Both the position numbers and the translations under genes were made by a program. A stretch of 64,000 nucleotides of DNA from Pseudomonas sp. Choline-02u-1 (GTDB taxonomy: Bacteria; Pseudomonadota; Gammaproteobacteria; Pseudomonadales; Pseudomonadaceae): positions 496,001 through 560,000 of the forward strand of contig NZ_PJBC01000065.1 in NCBI RefSeq assembly GCF_002836515.1, in the 5' to 3' direction. Of this stretch, positions 8,469 to 16,678 are shown piece after piece; the stretch's first letter is position 1; each line of letters opens with the position of its first letter. The notes under the pieces were generated by a model. That model had not been told where the DNA came from. It saw only the letters and a list, made by a program, of their open reading frames with translations, and ran no database searches.

Positions 8469-8494
8469 AGGCCCGTCCATCGACGGGCCTTTTT
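8469..8494 (+). terminator. Intrinsic terminator of czcRS
   Basis: 9-bp perfect stem AGGCCCGTC/GACGGGCCT with a CATC loop and a T4 run, 18 bp after the czcS stop. Confidence 0.85.
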
Positions 8495-8508
8495 GTTTGC
8501 TCAATGCA

Positions 8509-9096
8509 TCAGTGCCGGAGGACCACAGGGTCCATAGGCGACCGCAGAATCACCGACTTGATGATCTTCTGCTCGTCAGGATTGGCGTTCTTCCACAGGT
8601 GTGAGAAGTACTGAGCATTCACTTTCTCTTGAGCACTTACGCTGCCGGCGGCATCGATCAGGCGCATGGTCGAGTAGACACAGATCAGCGCCAGAATGAA
8701 GAACGACGTGGCGACCACCATCACATAACGCTTGGCCAGCACCGGTGCCCGCTTGAGCTCCTGGATAGAGGCGTCCGCCGCCTTTGTCGCTGCTGTAAGC
8801 TCCGAGATCAGTGGCTGGATGGCGGTGTCGACTCCGCGGCATGCAGCTGAATACGCTGATGCAGCGGCGCGCAAGGCAACCTCCTCCGCGTTCGACCAAG
8901 CCTTCTCCGCCTTTCGCACCTCCTCCTGAATCTGCCGGCCGACAGCGTCCACCTGCTCCACCAGTTCGTTCGACCTCTCCAGAACAGCGCTGGAGGTCCG
9001 CGTCTGCGAGGTCAGCTCATCGAGCTGGACAGTGAGTTTTTCAGTGCAGCGGCGAAAGTCACCGATAGCAACTGCCCAGGGCTCTATGTCATTCAT
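8509..9096 (-). CDS. Unrecognised coiled-coil protein with one membrane helix
   Basis: 195 aa. Residues 10-115 are Ala/Glu/Gln-rich and predicted helical or coiled-coil (LTVQLDELTSQTR, VGRQIQEEVRKAEKAW). A single transmembrane helix lies at about 122-142 (YVMVVATSFFILALICVYS), then a 50-residue tail probably on the other side of the membrane. The start is supported by AGGAG six bases before the ATG. A CzcR-like site lies 51 bp upstream, so it may belong to the metal regulon. No enzymatic motif is seen. It shares no family I can name. Confidence 0.65.
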   Translation of the reverse strand: MNDIEPWAVAIGDFRRCTEKLTVQLDELTSQTRTSSAVLERSNELVEQVDAVGRQIQEEVRKAEKAWSNAEEVALRAAASAYSAACRGVDTAIQPLISELTAATKAADASIQELKRAPVLAKRYVMVVATSFFILALICVYSTMRLIDAAGSVSAQEKVNAQYFSHLWKNANPDEQKIIKSVILRSPMDPVVLRH

Positions 9097-9146
9097 GGCT
9101 ATCTCCTAGGGCGGCCAACAACGCCGCGCTGAATTAACGCGCTAGA

Positions 9147-9162
9147 TATCAAAATTGTAATT
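9147..9162 (-). promoter_or_regulatory. CzcR/CopR-like operator (site d)
   Basis: On the minus strand ATTACAATTTTGATAT, 51 bp upstream of the coiled-coil membrane protein gene. Confidence 0.45.
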
Positions 9163-9252
9163 TAAGAGAAAATTCTTAGTCGCCCTCGACAGTGCCGAGA
9201 TAGACATGATCCTTCCAGATTTGAGGATTTAACGCATCCTGCCTGCCGCCAA

Positions 9253-9270
9253 AATTACGGAATTGTAATT
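9253..9270. promoter_or_regulatory. CzcR/CopR-like operator (site e)
   Basis: AATTACGGAATTGTAATT is a perfect AATTAC-N6-GTAATT inverted repeat about 93 bp before the small secreted protein gene. Its reverse complement is nearly identical to the czcC-proximal site at 25580. Confidence 0.6.
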
Positions 9271-9362
9271 ATTGACTCACCTTGTCGTTAGCTTCGCGTT
9301 CCTAAACTACAAACCAACAAAGGCCGCTAATCAGGCAGGCCTAGTATGAACCGAGGTTCACA

Positions 9363-9584
9363 ATGAAATTTGTCAAATCTATCGCTATTGGCAGCCTGCT
9401 GCTGGGTCTCATGGGTACCGCTTACGCTGAAGGTGGCTTCGAGCGAGCGAAACAGTTCAATGAAAACTTCCGAACCGAACAGGCTCGCCTATGGAGCGAT
9501 GACTCTTCGGACCAGAACAAACAACAAGTCGCTCAAGAGCAAAAGAAAGAAAGCAAGGATGGTAAGGAACAAGCCGACAATTAA
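9363..9584 (+). CDS. Small secreted polar protein, metal-island associated
   Basis: 73 aa with a clear signal peptide: MKFVK, a hydrophobic core to about residue 18, and AYA cleavage near 22. The mature 50 residues are highly polar (Gln, Lys, Glu, Asp; EQARLWSDDSSDQNKQQ) with no cysteine. Function unknown. Two CzcR-like sites (9147, 9253) lie upstream and a strong terminator lies downstream, so it is a self-contained unit probably induced by metals. Similar small exported proteins are common near czc/cop loci in Pseudomonas. Confidence 0.75.
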   Translation: MKFVKSIAIGSLLLGLMGTAYAEGGFERAKQFNENFRTEQARLWSDDSSDQNKQQVAQEQKKESKDGKEQADN

Positions 9585-9630
9585 TCGGCGGTTAAATAGG
9601 ACTTCAAATGACGAAAGAAATCGACAAAAA

Positions 9631-9655
9631 AGCCAGGATAAAACCTGGCTTTTTT
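9631..9655. terminator. Bidirectional intrinsic terminator
   Basis: AGCCAGG/CCTGGCT stem flanked by A5 on the left and T6 on the right. It serves the small secreted protein gene and the converging GT39 gene. Confidence 0.85.
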
Positions 9656-9666
9656 GTGCTTGGAAT

Positions 9667-11121
9667 TTAGCCTTCGTTCTTGCGAGGCGTTTCCGCATTG
9701 CTTTCTCCAGCCAGACCCTCGGCACCTTGTACGGTACGTTTCCAATGGCACAGCATGAGCTGGCTGGCGTTCGCTTCGGTGATCGCTGTACATGCTAGAT
9801 CAGCGGGCAGACCATCCTTGCTGTCTCGCAAGCGCCTGGACAGATAGAACGAGCCATCCTGCGGCCACTTGGCAGGATCCTTGATGTTCTCGGACTTTCC
9901 GCTGCTGTAAAACTCCGACGAGTATGAGCGGCGGCCAGGATAGATCAGGGGAGCGGAATGAGCAGACTGCACATTGAGCCAGGCTTGAACCACATCTCGC
10001 TGATTCTGAGGTCGCTCCTCAAGTACCCCGGCGTAGATGATGCCCGCACCGATGATTGGTAACACCAATGCACTCGCCGCGGCAGCCCATGTAGTCTTCG
10101 GGCCAACATCGCTGATCCGTCCGGATAGCAGCAATGCCCAGGCTGGCAGCGCAGGTAGCAGGTAGGTCCACAGAATGTTGCCTGCAAATGTGAAGAAGAC
10201 CGGTGTCGCCAAGGCCCACAGCCAGAGGTAAGCCTCGAAGCGCTGCATTGATTCACGCTTGCGGATCAGTAATGGTAAGAAAAAGGCCCACGGCAGTAGC
10301 GACAGTCCGAGCTGGATCCAGATGGTGCCATATGGCTTGGCATGAGCACTGCCGTATAGGTCGCCCGCCCAGTTACTGACGACGTAGCGGCTCCAGTGCT
10401 CACCAACGAAGAAGTACTCCATGAAGCCGGGCGTTTTCATCTCGGCCGCGACATACCAAGGCACGGATATACCGAACATGAGTACAAGGCCGCTGATCCA
10501 GGGAAGCCTCAGTACCCGTCCCCATTCCTTGTAGATAACGAACCAGGCGAATGCCGGCGCCCCCATAAGCACTAGGGTCAGAGGGCCTTTGGCAAGCAAG
10601 CCCAGCCCGAGACCTGCGAACATCAGGTAGGCATCCGCCTTGCTGGCGCACTTCATCCAACGCCAGAAACCGTAGCTGGCCAGCAGAATCGAGAACGACA
10701 AAACAGGGTCGGTCAGCACGACACCGCTGGAGACTAGGCCAAGGGTGGTGCTGGAAAAGATAATGGCGGCCCAGATGCCGGCGTTACGGGAAATCTGCTG
10801 CGTGCCGAGTTTGATGATGATGAAACAGCTTGCCAGGTGCAGCAGCCACGCCGGGAAACGCGCAGCGAACTCGTTAACGCCGAAGACCGTCATGCTTGCG
10901 GCCTGGGTCCAGAAGGACAACGGTGGCTTGCCCCAGAACGGTACCCCGTAGTCGAACATGGGCGTGATCCAGTCATTCAACTCGACCATCTTGCGAGCCA
11001 TTTCAGCGTAGCGAGCCTCCGATGTGTCCATCAGTGGATAGATGCCCAGCCCCACCAAACGCAAGAGCAAAATCGAACCCAGGATCCACCACAGCGTCCG
11101 CTCGTTTTTCAGGCTCAGCAT
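9667..11121 (-). CDS. GT39/ArnT-like membrane glycosyltransferase
   Basis: 484 aa polytopic (about 12 helices) dolichyl/undecaprenyl-phosphate-sugar transferase of the PMT/ArnT superfamily. The first periplasmic loop carries the family acidic motif MDTSEARYAEMARKM, corresponding to the catalytic region of ArnT. FWGKPPLSFW and LLAKGPLT are also typical. It probably moves a sugar from an undecaprenyl phosphate carrier to an envelope acceptor (lipid A, LPS or protein). Its ATG overlaps the gtrB-like stop by 7 nt behind GAGGGTAAGAA, so it is the third gene of a coupled operon. Sugar and acceptor are unknown. Confidence 0.85.
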   Translation of the reverse strand: MLSLKNERTLWWILGSILLLRLVGLGIYPLMDTSEARYAEMARKMVELNDWITPMFDYGVPFWGKPPLSFWTQAASMTVFGVNEFAARFPAWLLHLASCFIIIKLGTQQISRNAGIWAAIIFSSTTLGLVSSGVVLTDPVLSFSILLASYGFWRWMKCASKADAYLMFAGLGLGLLAKGPLTLVLMGAPAFAWFVIYKEWGRVLRLPWISGLVLMFGISVPWYVAAEMKTPGFMEYFFVGEHWSRYVVSNWAGDLYGSAHAKPYGTIWIQLGLSLLPWAFFLPLLIRKRESMQRFEAYLWLWALATPVFFTFAGNILWTYLLPALPAWALLLSGRISDVGPKTTWAAAASALVLPIIGAGIIYAGVLEERPQNQRDVVQAWLNVQSAHSAPLIYPGRRSYSSEFYSSGKSENIKDPAKWPQDGSFYLSRRLRDSKDGLPADLACTAITEANASQLMLCHWKRTVQGAEGLAGESNAETPRKNEG

Positions 11122-12098
11122 TTCTTACCCTCGATCGAGGCCATCGAAGGGTGGAGTGACACGGGATCCGCCTTGCTGCTGTGCTTCAGGAAATAGAGAG
11201 GCCGGCGCTTCACTTCCGCGAGTGTCACGCCCAGGTACTCCCCCACCATGGCGACACCGACGCACATGAATGAAGCCATTCCGACGATCAGGTGATGGAT
11301 GTCGAAACTTCCTGCCACAAGCGACGCAAGCATGTAGCAGATGCTGGAGACGAAAAGACCGAAACTGATGAGGCTGAAAATGCGCAGCGGTTTGCGAGAG
11401 AAGCTGACGATGCTTTCGATGGCCAGATTGAACAGGCCAGCTGCATTCCACTTGGTGCTGCCGGCATGGCGAACGGTGCGATTGTAGGGCAGCTCGATGG
11501 TACGGAAGCCTACCCAGCCGATCATGCCTTTGAGAATCCTGGAGCGTTCGTCCAGCGCCCGCAGTGCTGCCAGCGGCGCAGGCCCAATCAATCGGAAATC
11601 GCTGACATCGGCCGGCATGTCCACCTTCTCCACCAGGCGCTGCATGACCCAGTAGTAAGCCCGGGCACTCATGCGCTTAAACCACGAATCACCGACTCTC
11701 AGGTTGCGTTGCATGTTCACCACGTCGTAACCGCGTTGCCAGTGGTCCACCATGGCCGAGATGAGCTCTGGTGGGTCCTGCAGGTCGACATCGATGAAGA
11801 TCAGCGCACTGCCACGGGCATGGTCTATCCCGGCGCTGAGTGCAGCCTCTTTGCCGAAGTTGCGACTCAGGGACAGACAACGTACAGATGACCCATCCTG
11901 ATAGTGGCGAAGAATGTCGGCCGTTCGGTCGTTACTGCCATCGTCGATATAGAGGATTTCGCAGGAGACGGGTAAGCGCTTCACGACGCGGGTGATCCGC
12001 TGGTGGAACTCGGGGATGGTTTCCTCTTCCTGGAAGCAAGGGACGACGATGGTTAACAAGGGATCAGGGCGCTCGGGAAAGCGATGTAATGTCTGCAT
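11115..12098 (-). CDS. gtrB: Undecaprenyl-phosphate glycosyltransferase, GtrB/ArnC/DPM1 type
   Basis: 327 aa GT2 enzyme that charges undecaprenyl phosphate with a nucleotide-activated sugar on the cytosolic face. The GT-A domain starts TIVVPCFQEEETIPEF and contains the DXD-like motif FIDVDLQDPPEL and the acceptor-site segment KRMSARAYYW. Two C-terminal transmembrane helices lie at about 235-260 and 270-295. I chose the ATG at 12098 over an upstream TTG at 12134. Even so it overlaps the gtrA-like gene by 35 bp, indicating coupling. It feeds the downstream GT39 transferase. Confidence 0.9.
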   Translation of the reverse strand: MQTLHRFPERPDPLLTIVVPCFQEEETIPEFHQRITRVVKRLPVSCEILYIDDGSNDRTADILRHYQDGSSVRCLSLSRNFGKEAALSAGIDHARGSALIFIDVDLQDPPELISAMVDHWQRGYDVVNMQRNLRVGDSWFKRMSARAYYWVMQRLVEKVDMPADVSDFRLIGPAPLAALRALDERSRILKGMIGWVGFRTIELPYNRTVRHAGSTKWNAAGLFNLAIESIVSFSRKPLRIFSLISFGLFVSSICYMLASLVAGSFDIHHLIVGMASFMCVGVAMVGEYLGVTLAEVKRRPLYFLKHSSKADPVSLHPSMASIEGKKC

Positions 12099-12483
12099 GA
12101 TTGAATGTCCAAAAACGATGTGCAATGAATCCAAGTGCAGTGAGGCTTAAGGTCACTACAAGTTGGGAGATGAGCGGTGACAGATTCGACTTGATGAGGA
12201 ACCACATACCCACGCCATTGCCGAAGTTTGTGGCTAACGCGACCAGTGCAAACCTGACAGGCTGAAACTTACGAGAGCCATCTGACACAAAGCAGAGCGC
12301 CCTATTTCCAATAAAGCTTGCGATAGCGCCAACCATGCCTCCACAGATACTGGCTAGCAATGGAGTAGATAATTCTGTCGTAACCAGCACTAGGAACACC
12401 GCATAATGGATTCCCGTTGCTATGAAGCCGATCCCCAGATAACGAATCAGTAAGGTAGTAAGAGGTAGGGTTTGATTTTCCAT
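12064..12483 (-). CDS. gtrA: GtrA-family flippase-like membrane protein
   Basis: 139 aa with four transmembrane helices and the GtrA signature GNRALCFVSDG after helix 2 and FIAHRFWTFN at the end. GtrA proteins are thought to flip undecaprenyl-phosphate sugars to the periplasmic face. First gene of gtrA-gtrB-GT39, which together form a complete envelope-glycosylation module. The ATG at 12483 was preferred over TTG at 12489. A perfect ColR-type site lies just upstream (12507-12522), and the block shared with eptA lies further up (12650-12685). Confidence 0.9.
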   Translation of the reverse strand: MENQTLPLTTLLIRYLGIGFIATGIHYAVFLVLVTTELSTPLLASICGGMVGAIASFIGNRALCFVSDGSRKFQPVRFALVALATNFGNGVGMWFLIKSNLSPLISQLVVTLSLTALGFIAHRFWTFNHADITSLSRAP

Positions 12484-12506
12484 GCCCAAAGCCTATGGAG
12501 GCAAAG

Positions 12507-12522
12507 GTGAAAAAAAAGTGAA
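12507..12522 (-). promoter_or_regulatory. Candidate ColR-binding site at gtrA promoter
   Basis: Minus strand TTCACTTTTTTTTCAC fits, at every constrained position, the P. putida ColR site YYNASNNYTTTTTCAC as I recall it. It is 24 bp from the gtrA ATG. In P. putida a gtrA-type operon and eptA-type genes belong to the ColRS regulon (recalled, not checked). Confidence 0.55.
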
Positions 12523-12669
12523 CCAAATGTAAATGCGTAATTGGCTAAATTTAGATCTGCCAAGTAATGAAATTGGCGCGCTAGGCTAGCACGCTACAAT
12601 ATCAGCAAGATTGCTCGAAAATTACGCTTTCGAAATAAAACCTTCCGATAACGCATGCATGACCTGCGG

Positions 12670-12685
12670 ATTACAATGCTGACAA
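12670..12685 (+). promoter_or_regulatory. CzcR/CopR-like operator (site f)
   Basis: ATTACAATGCTGACAA lies 187 bp from gtrA and 56 bp from the LysR gene. It shares 15 of 16 bases with site a (3248) and lies within a longer conserved block. Confidence 0.5.
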
Positions 12686-12740
12686 GATAAGGAAATGCTG
12701 GGTGGCATTGAGATAGATTCCCCGAATTAAGGGGGACCCA

Positions 12741-13709
12741 ATGGTTACACAAAATGAAACATTTACAAGCAGCGTTGTTCCTTACAGTCCTGACATATTG
12801 GATGATCTGCCAATTGATGATCAGCTGGCCGTAGAGTTTTTCGCAACAGCACGTTGTGCCAGTTTCAAACAGGCTGCCCGGGGGCTCAATGTGCCAGTGG
12901 TAGGCCTTCGGAAACGCTTGGAGAAACTGGAAGAGCACATTGGTGCTCCCGTGTTTGTATACAAACACAACAAGCTTGCCCTGACCCGCACTGGCGAGAG
13001 GGTCAGCCATTACCTGTGCCAGCTCTTCGGCCCAGACGGCCTTGGCAAGTCCGGTGAAAAGGAAGTCCCCAGGCTTACCATCGCGATCACGGAGCCAGTG
13101 TTGAGCGACATCGTAAACCGCGATCTAGTCGCCTACGTGCGCGATCATGCCGAAATGCAGCTTGAAATCCATTCAGAGTGCACAACGCAGATGCTCTCTG
13201 AGTGTGAAGTCGATGTGGGTATCGCTTTCGTGAGCCCAGATGATGAGGGCGCGTTTGATCGCCATCCTACGTATAGGTTTGAACGGCTTGGCCGGATTGG
13301 GCACTCGCTGTTCATTTCCAGCCGCTACTCAAGAAGCGTCACCCTTCCAGTGCAGAGCCTGGATTTGCACAACTTCATGCTCGTTATCCCTTGGGATGAA
13401 GAGATTTTGGCGGGCTCACGAAAGTGGGCATCGATAATGGCTGAGCATCAGGGCGGTACCACTCGGGTAAAGAACTATAACTTATCCCGTGGCCTTGTCG
13501 TAGGAGGCGCGTGTATCGGTGTGCTGCCCGACTATAGTCGAAAGATGGAGAGGAATATTCTGCCGATGCCGGGTTTTTTGGACGATCTGGAGGAGAAAGA
13601 TGTCTATCTTGTTATCAAAACCAAGCTTGCCCGCAACCCGCACGTTCTGGAAATCCGTAGATTGATCAAGAAGAGCTTCTTTGATAAGAAGGACTGGCTT
13701 GTTCGGTAA
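12741..13709 (+). CDS. LysR-type transcriptional regulator
   Basis: 322 aa. A winged HTH occupies residues 26-88 (VEFFATARCASFKQAARGLNVPVVGLRKRLEKLEE region, in pieces). A linker helix and a periplasmic-binding-protein-like effector domain (about 108-300) follow. It has an unusual 24-residue leader before the HTH. The HTH uses VPVVGLRKR in place of the commoner SQPAVSRQI. The start is set by AAGGGGG upstream of the ATG. It is divergent from gtrA and upstream of the OprO/P-like porin gene, both plausible targets. Inducer unknown. Confidence 0.85.
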   Translation: MVTQNETFTSSVVPYSPDILDDLPIDDQLAVEFFATARCASFKQAARGLNVPVVGLRKRLEKLEEHIGAPVFVYKHNKLALTRTGERVSHYLCQLFGPDGLGKSGEKEVPRLTIAITEPVLSDIVNRDLVAYVRDHAEMQLEIHSECTTQMLSECEVDVGIAFVSPDDEGAFDRHPTYRFERLGRIGHSLFISSRYSRSVTLPVQSLDLHNFMLVIPWDEEILAGSRKWASIMAEHQGGTTRVKNYNLSRGLVVGGACIGVLPDYSRKMERNILPMPGFLDDLEEKDVYLVIKTKLARNPHVLEIRRLIKKSFFDKKDWLVR

Positions 13710-13919
13710 CAGTTTTGTTAGGTTTCAAACTCTCCTGTTAACACTACAGAAACACAACTGTCATATTCGCTTGCAATCTAGTCAGAGTGCTTAGAACAAA
13801 GGCATCTTGTTACAGCAGGTGACAACCGTGGCCTGCTCCCATCTGCAAGATAAATTTAGGCCGACGAAGGGCGAAATACAACGTCGGTAGCTAAGCACTT
13901 AACATACGAGAGGCAAGCA

Positions 13920-15227
13920 ATGATCCGTTCTTCGAACATGCGGGAAAAGCTGTTGGCTGCCGCAATAATAGGCACATTTTCCTCGCAAGCATTCTCCGGA
14001 ACAGTAACCACTGACGGAGCTGACATCGTTCTGAAGACCAAGGGCGGTCTTGAAGTATCGACTTCTGACAAGGAATTCAGTTTCAAACTGGGCGGTCGCG
14101 TTCAGGCCGACTACGGCCGTTTCGATGGTGTCTTCACCAAGAATGGCGATACCGCTGACGCCGGCTACTTCCGTCGCGCCTACCTTGAGCTCGGCGGCGT
14201 TCTGTACCGCGACTGGAAGTATCAGCTCAACTACGACCTTTCCCGCAACACGGGCAACGACTCCGACGGTTACTTCGACGAGGCCAGCCTGACCTACACC
14301 GGTTTCAAGCCCGTCCAACTGCGATTCGGTCGTTTCTACACCGACTTCGGTCTTGAGAAAGCCACCAGTTCGAAGTGGACCACTGCCATGGAGCGGAACC
14401 TCTCGTACGACCTGGCGGACTGGATCAACGACAACGCCGGCATGGGTGTTCAAGCCACCAGCACCATCGCTGACATGGCTTATGTCTCCGGTAGCGTTTT
14501 CAGCGAAACCAACAACAACTCGGATGGCGACAGCACCAAGCGCTACAACGCACGTGCCGTGTTCGCACCGCTGCACAGTGATGGCAACGTCCTGCACGTC
14601 GGTGCTCAGTACGCTTACCGCGACCTCAAAAACAGTGCGGTCGATACCCGGATTCGTTCGCGTCTTGGCGTTCGCGGTGTAGATACCAATGGCGGCGGCG
14701 ATGCCGGCACCAACGGCAACCGCATGCTGTTTGGCGGTGCCGCCGCACAAGATGGCCTGTGGAAGGACGATTCGGTCTGGGGTCTCGAAGGTGCCTGGGC
14801 CACCGGCCCGTTCTCGGTGCAAGCGGAATACCTTCGCCGCAAGCTGAAAGCTGACCAGGCCAACAGCGACATGAAGGCCTCTGGTTACTACGCCCAGATG
14901 GCTTACACCCTGACCGGCGAGCCGCGTATCTACAAGCTCGACGGTGCCAAGTTCGACACTATCAAACCAGAGAACAAGGAACTGGGGGCCTGGGAAGTTT
15001 TCTACCGCTTTGACGATATCAAGGTCGAAGACGGCAACCTGGTCACCGCAGCGGATCAATCGAACGAGCGCAAGGCCAAGAGCCACACTGTGGGTGTGAA
15101 CTGGTATGTCAACGAGGCAGTGAAACTCAGTGCCAACTACATCAACGTGCGTACTGACAATAACGAGAACACCGTGGGCGACGACAGCGGCAATGCAATC
15201 GTGACCCGCCTGCAATACGTCTTCTGA
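13920..15227 (+). CDS. OprO/OprP-like porin (Porin_O_P family)
   Basis: 435 aa outer-membrane barrel with a signal peptide (MIRSSNMREKLLAAAIIGTF...AFS). The mature start has FKLGGRVQADYGRF, then RRAYLELGGVLYRDWKYQLNYDLS and LRFGRFYTDFGLE, and the last residue is Phe (LQYVF). These are marks of the phosphate/pyrophosphate-selective porin family. Selectivity cannot be read from the sequence: OprP proper is induced by phosphate starvation, whereas this copy lies in a metal island next to a LysR regulator. An alternative ATG lies six codons in. A terminator follows. Confidence 0.88.
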   Translation: MIRSSNMREKLLAAAIIGTFSSQAFSGTVTTDGADIVLKTKGGLEVSTSDKEFSFKLGGRVQADYGRFDGVFTKNGDTADAGYFRRAYLELGGVLYRDWKYQLNYDLSRNTGNDSDGYFDEASLTYTGFKPVQLRFGRFYTDFGLEKATSSKWTTAMERNLSYDLADWINDNAGMGVQATSTIADMAYVSGSVFSETNNNSDGDSTKRYNARAVFAPLHSDGNVLHVGAQYAYRDLKNSAVDTRIRSRLGVRGVDTNGGGDAGTNGNRMLFGGAAAQDGLWKDDSVWGLEGAWATGPFSVQAEYLRRKLKADQANSDMKASGYYAQMAYTLTGEPRIYKLDGAKFDTIKPENKELGAWEVFYRFDDIKVEDGNLVTAADQSNERKAKSHTVGVNWYVNEAVKLSANYINVRTDNNENTVGDDSGNAIVTRLQYVF

Positions 15228-15252
15228 TCCCTCTCATCAGTCTGACGTGAGA

Positions 15253-15283
15253 AAGCCGGAAGCGCTCAATGTGCTTCCGGCTT
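15253..15283 (+). terminator. Terminator of the OprO/P-like porin gene
   Basis: 11-bp perfect stem AAGCCGGAAGC/GCTTCCGGCTT with a 9-nt loop, 25 bp after the stop. It is flanked by two copies of TCTGACGTGA (15241-15250, 15291-15300). Confidence 0.7.
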
Positions 15284-15525
15284 CCCTGTTTCTGACGTGA
15301 TCGAGCTTGGAGCGTCCTCCTCCTACCTGCTCTCGCTCACCTGATGACCTCTCTTGCCAAAACTCGGCGAATCTGGTGTGATTGCCGCGTCGGGTTTTGC
15401 ATGGTGGCCGTGCAAGCAAACCAAACCTGACTCCTACTCATGATTGAACCTGATTCGACGTCCAGCTTCGCGTCTAACGGCCCTACAAGCGCAGCTACCC
15501 CAACGTCGCTCATTAGGGGATAGTC

Positions 15526-16551
15526 ATGTCTGCCAAAAAGCTGCTTCAACCTCTCGCTGCTCAGCTGCACGCCTCATTCTCGGCTTCCGGTCGCCCGTAC
15601 GCTCACCAGCACATTCACCAGTTGCTCCACGCTGCCATTGGCTCCGTCTCCCCAGAAGTTGACTCCCAAGACAATCTGCCAATCCAGGTATGCCGTGACA
15701 GCGACAGGCAGTACAACCTCTACGAGACGATTGAGCGGGCGAAAAAGTGCTTGGGATTGACCGATCTTCAAGCAGTCGGCGTGGCTGAAGAAGTCATCGA
15801 AGTACTACGAGCTGCAGGGATAGGCGTGAACCAGGTTCGCCTGCTCCTCGACCCCTCCTTCACCTCGAAGACTCGTAAAAAGGCATTCAAAGCCCTTTGC
15901 AAGAATCTGGATCTGAACGAGCTCGGCGATCGATTCGTCCCGAAAACGGCGACGCTGGCCATTGCGGCGGGTATGGCACCGCCTCCGAAAATCACGTGGA
16001 AAGATCGCTTCGCACTGGCTGCAGATTTCCCTATACGGGGACAGAGCCAGCTCGTCGAAATGGTGACTCGAAGCGAGTGCTATCTGTGGGTATTTCCGCC
16101 GACTGATCATCAAGCTACGGCTTCGGCGAGTCACGACCGCTATTTCGGTGAACAGACCCATCCGAGCGCTGAGATGGGCATGGGGTTCACTATCATCGAT
16201 TCCGGATCGACCCGCCCTAAATTTCCGATGCTCTCCAAACAGCCGGAAGAGACCTTCATCCAGTATTCACTTTCGGCGCCGATGTGGTTCTGGCGCGCAC
16301 AAAGTAACACCTGGCGGCTGGGAAACATCCTGCGCTCCAAGATCCTTGACGGGGCTCCTTGGCATAACGAGCCCTTGAGCGATGTGCTGCCAGGTGGTCT
16401 GAAGTCTCTGCCGCGGATTTATGGGTGCACCACCTGCCAAACGCTGTTCGTCGAGAAACACAGCGGCTATCCGGATGTACCCACTCAGTGCCAATGCGGT
16501 GAGGCGAGCAGCACGCGTGACCAAAACGAGTCACCTGCTCTCAATAGCTGA
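15526..16551 (+). CDS. Unrecognised 341 aa protein with C-terminal zinc ribbon
   Basis: Starts at an ATG behind AGGGGATAGTC. Residues 1-160 are mainly helical and soluble. Residues 170-290 are mixed with aromatic-rich segments (ECYLWVFPP, APMWFWRAQSNTWRLGN). Residues 300-328 contain CTTC...CQC, which could bind zinc. No signal peptide or membrane helix. Not a family I can name. Similar lone hypothetical genes are common in integrative elements, which fits its position between the porin and metal-ATPase genes. Confidence 0.6.
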   Translation: MSAKKLLQPLAAQLHASFSASGRPYAHQHIHQLLHAAIGSVSPEVDSQDNLPIQVCRDSDRQYNLYETIERAKKCLGLTDLQAVGVAEEVIEVLRAAGIGVNQVRLLLDPSFTSKTRKKAFKALCKNLDLNELGDRFVPKTATLAIAAGMAPPPKITWKDRFALAADFPIRGQSQLVEMVTRSECYLWVFPPTDHQATASASHDRYFGEQTHPSAEMGMGFTIIDSGSTRPKFPMLSKQPEETFIQYSLSAPMWFWRAQSNTWRLGNILRSKILDGAPWHNEPLSDVLPGGLKSLPRIYGCTTCQTLFVEKHSGYPDVPTQCQCGEASSTRDQNESPALNS

Positions 16552-16678
16552 TTTTCCTTACGGTGGCGGGCTATGCCCCCCGTTAGGGATTGGCTATGGG
16601 AGCGGGATTCGCTCACCCCAAACCTGAAGGCGCCGCCATCTAACCGAGCGATATGAGCTGAATGCTCGCGGAGTAGAT

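Noticed and set aside
13899..15215. 438-codon frame antisense to the OprO/P-like porin
   Set aside because: The plus strand has signal peptide, porin motifs and terminal Phe; the antisense frame has none.
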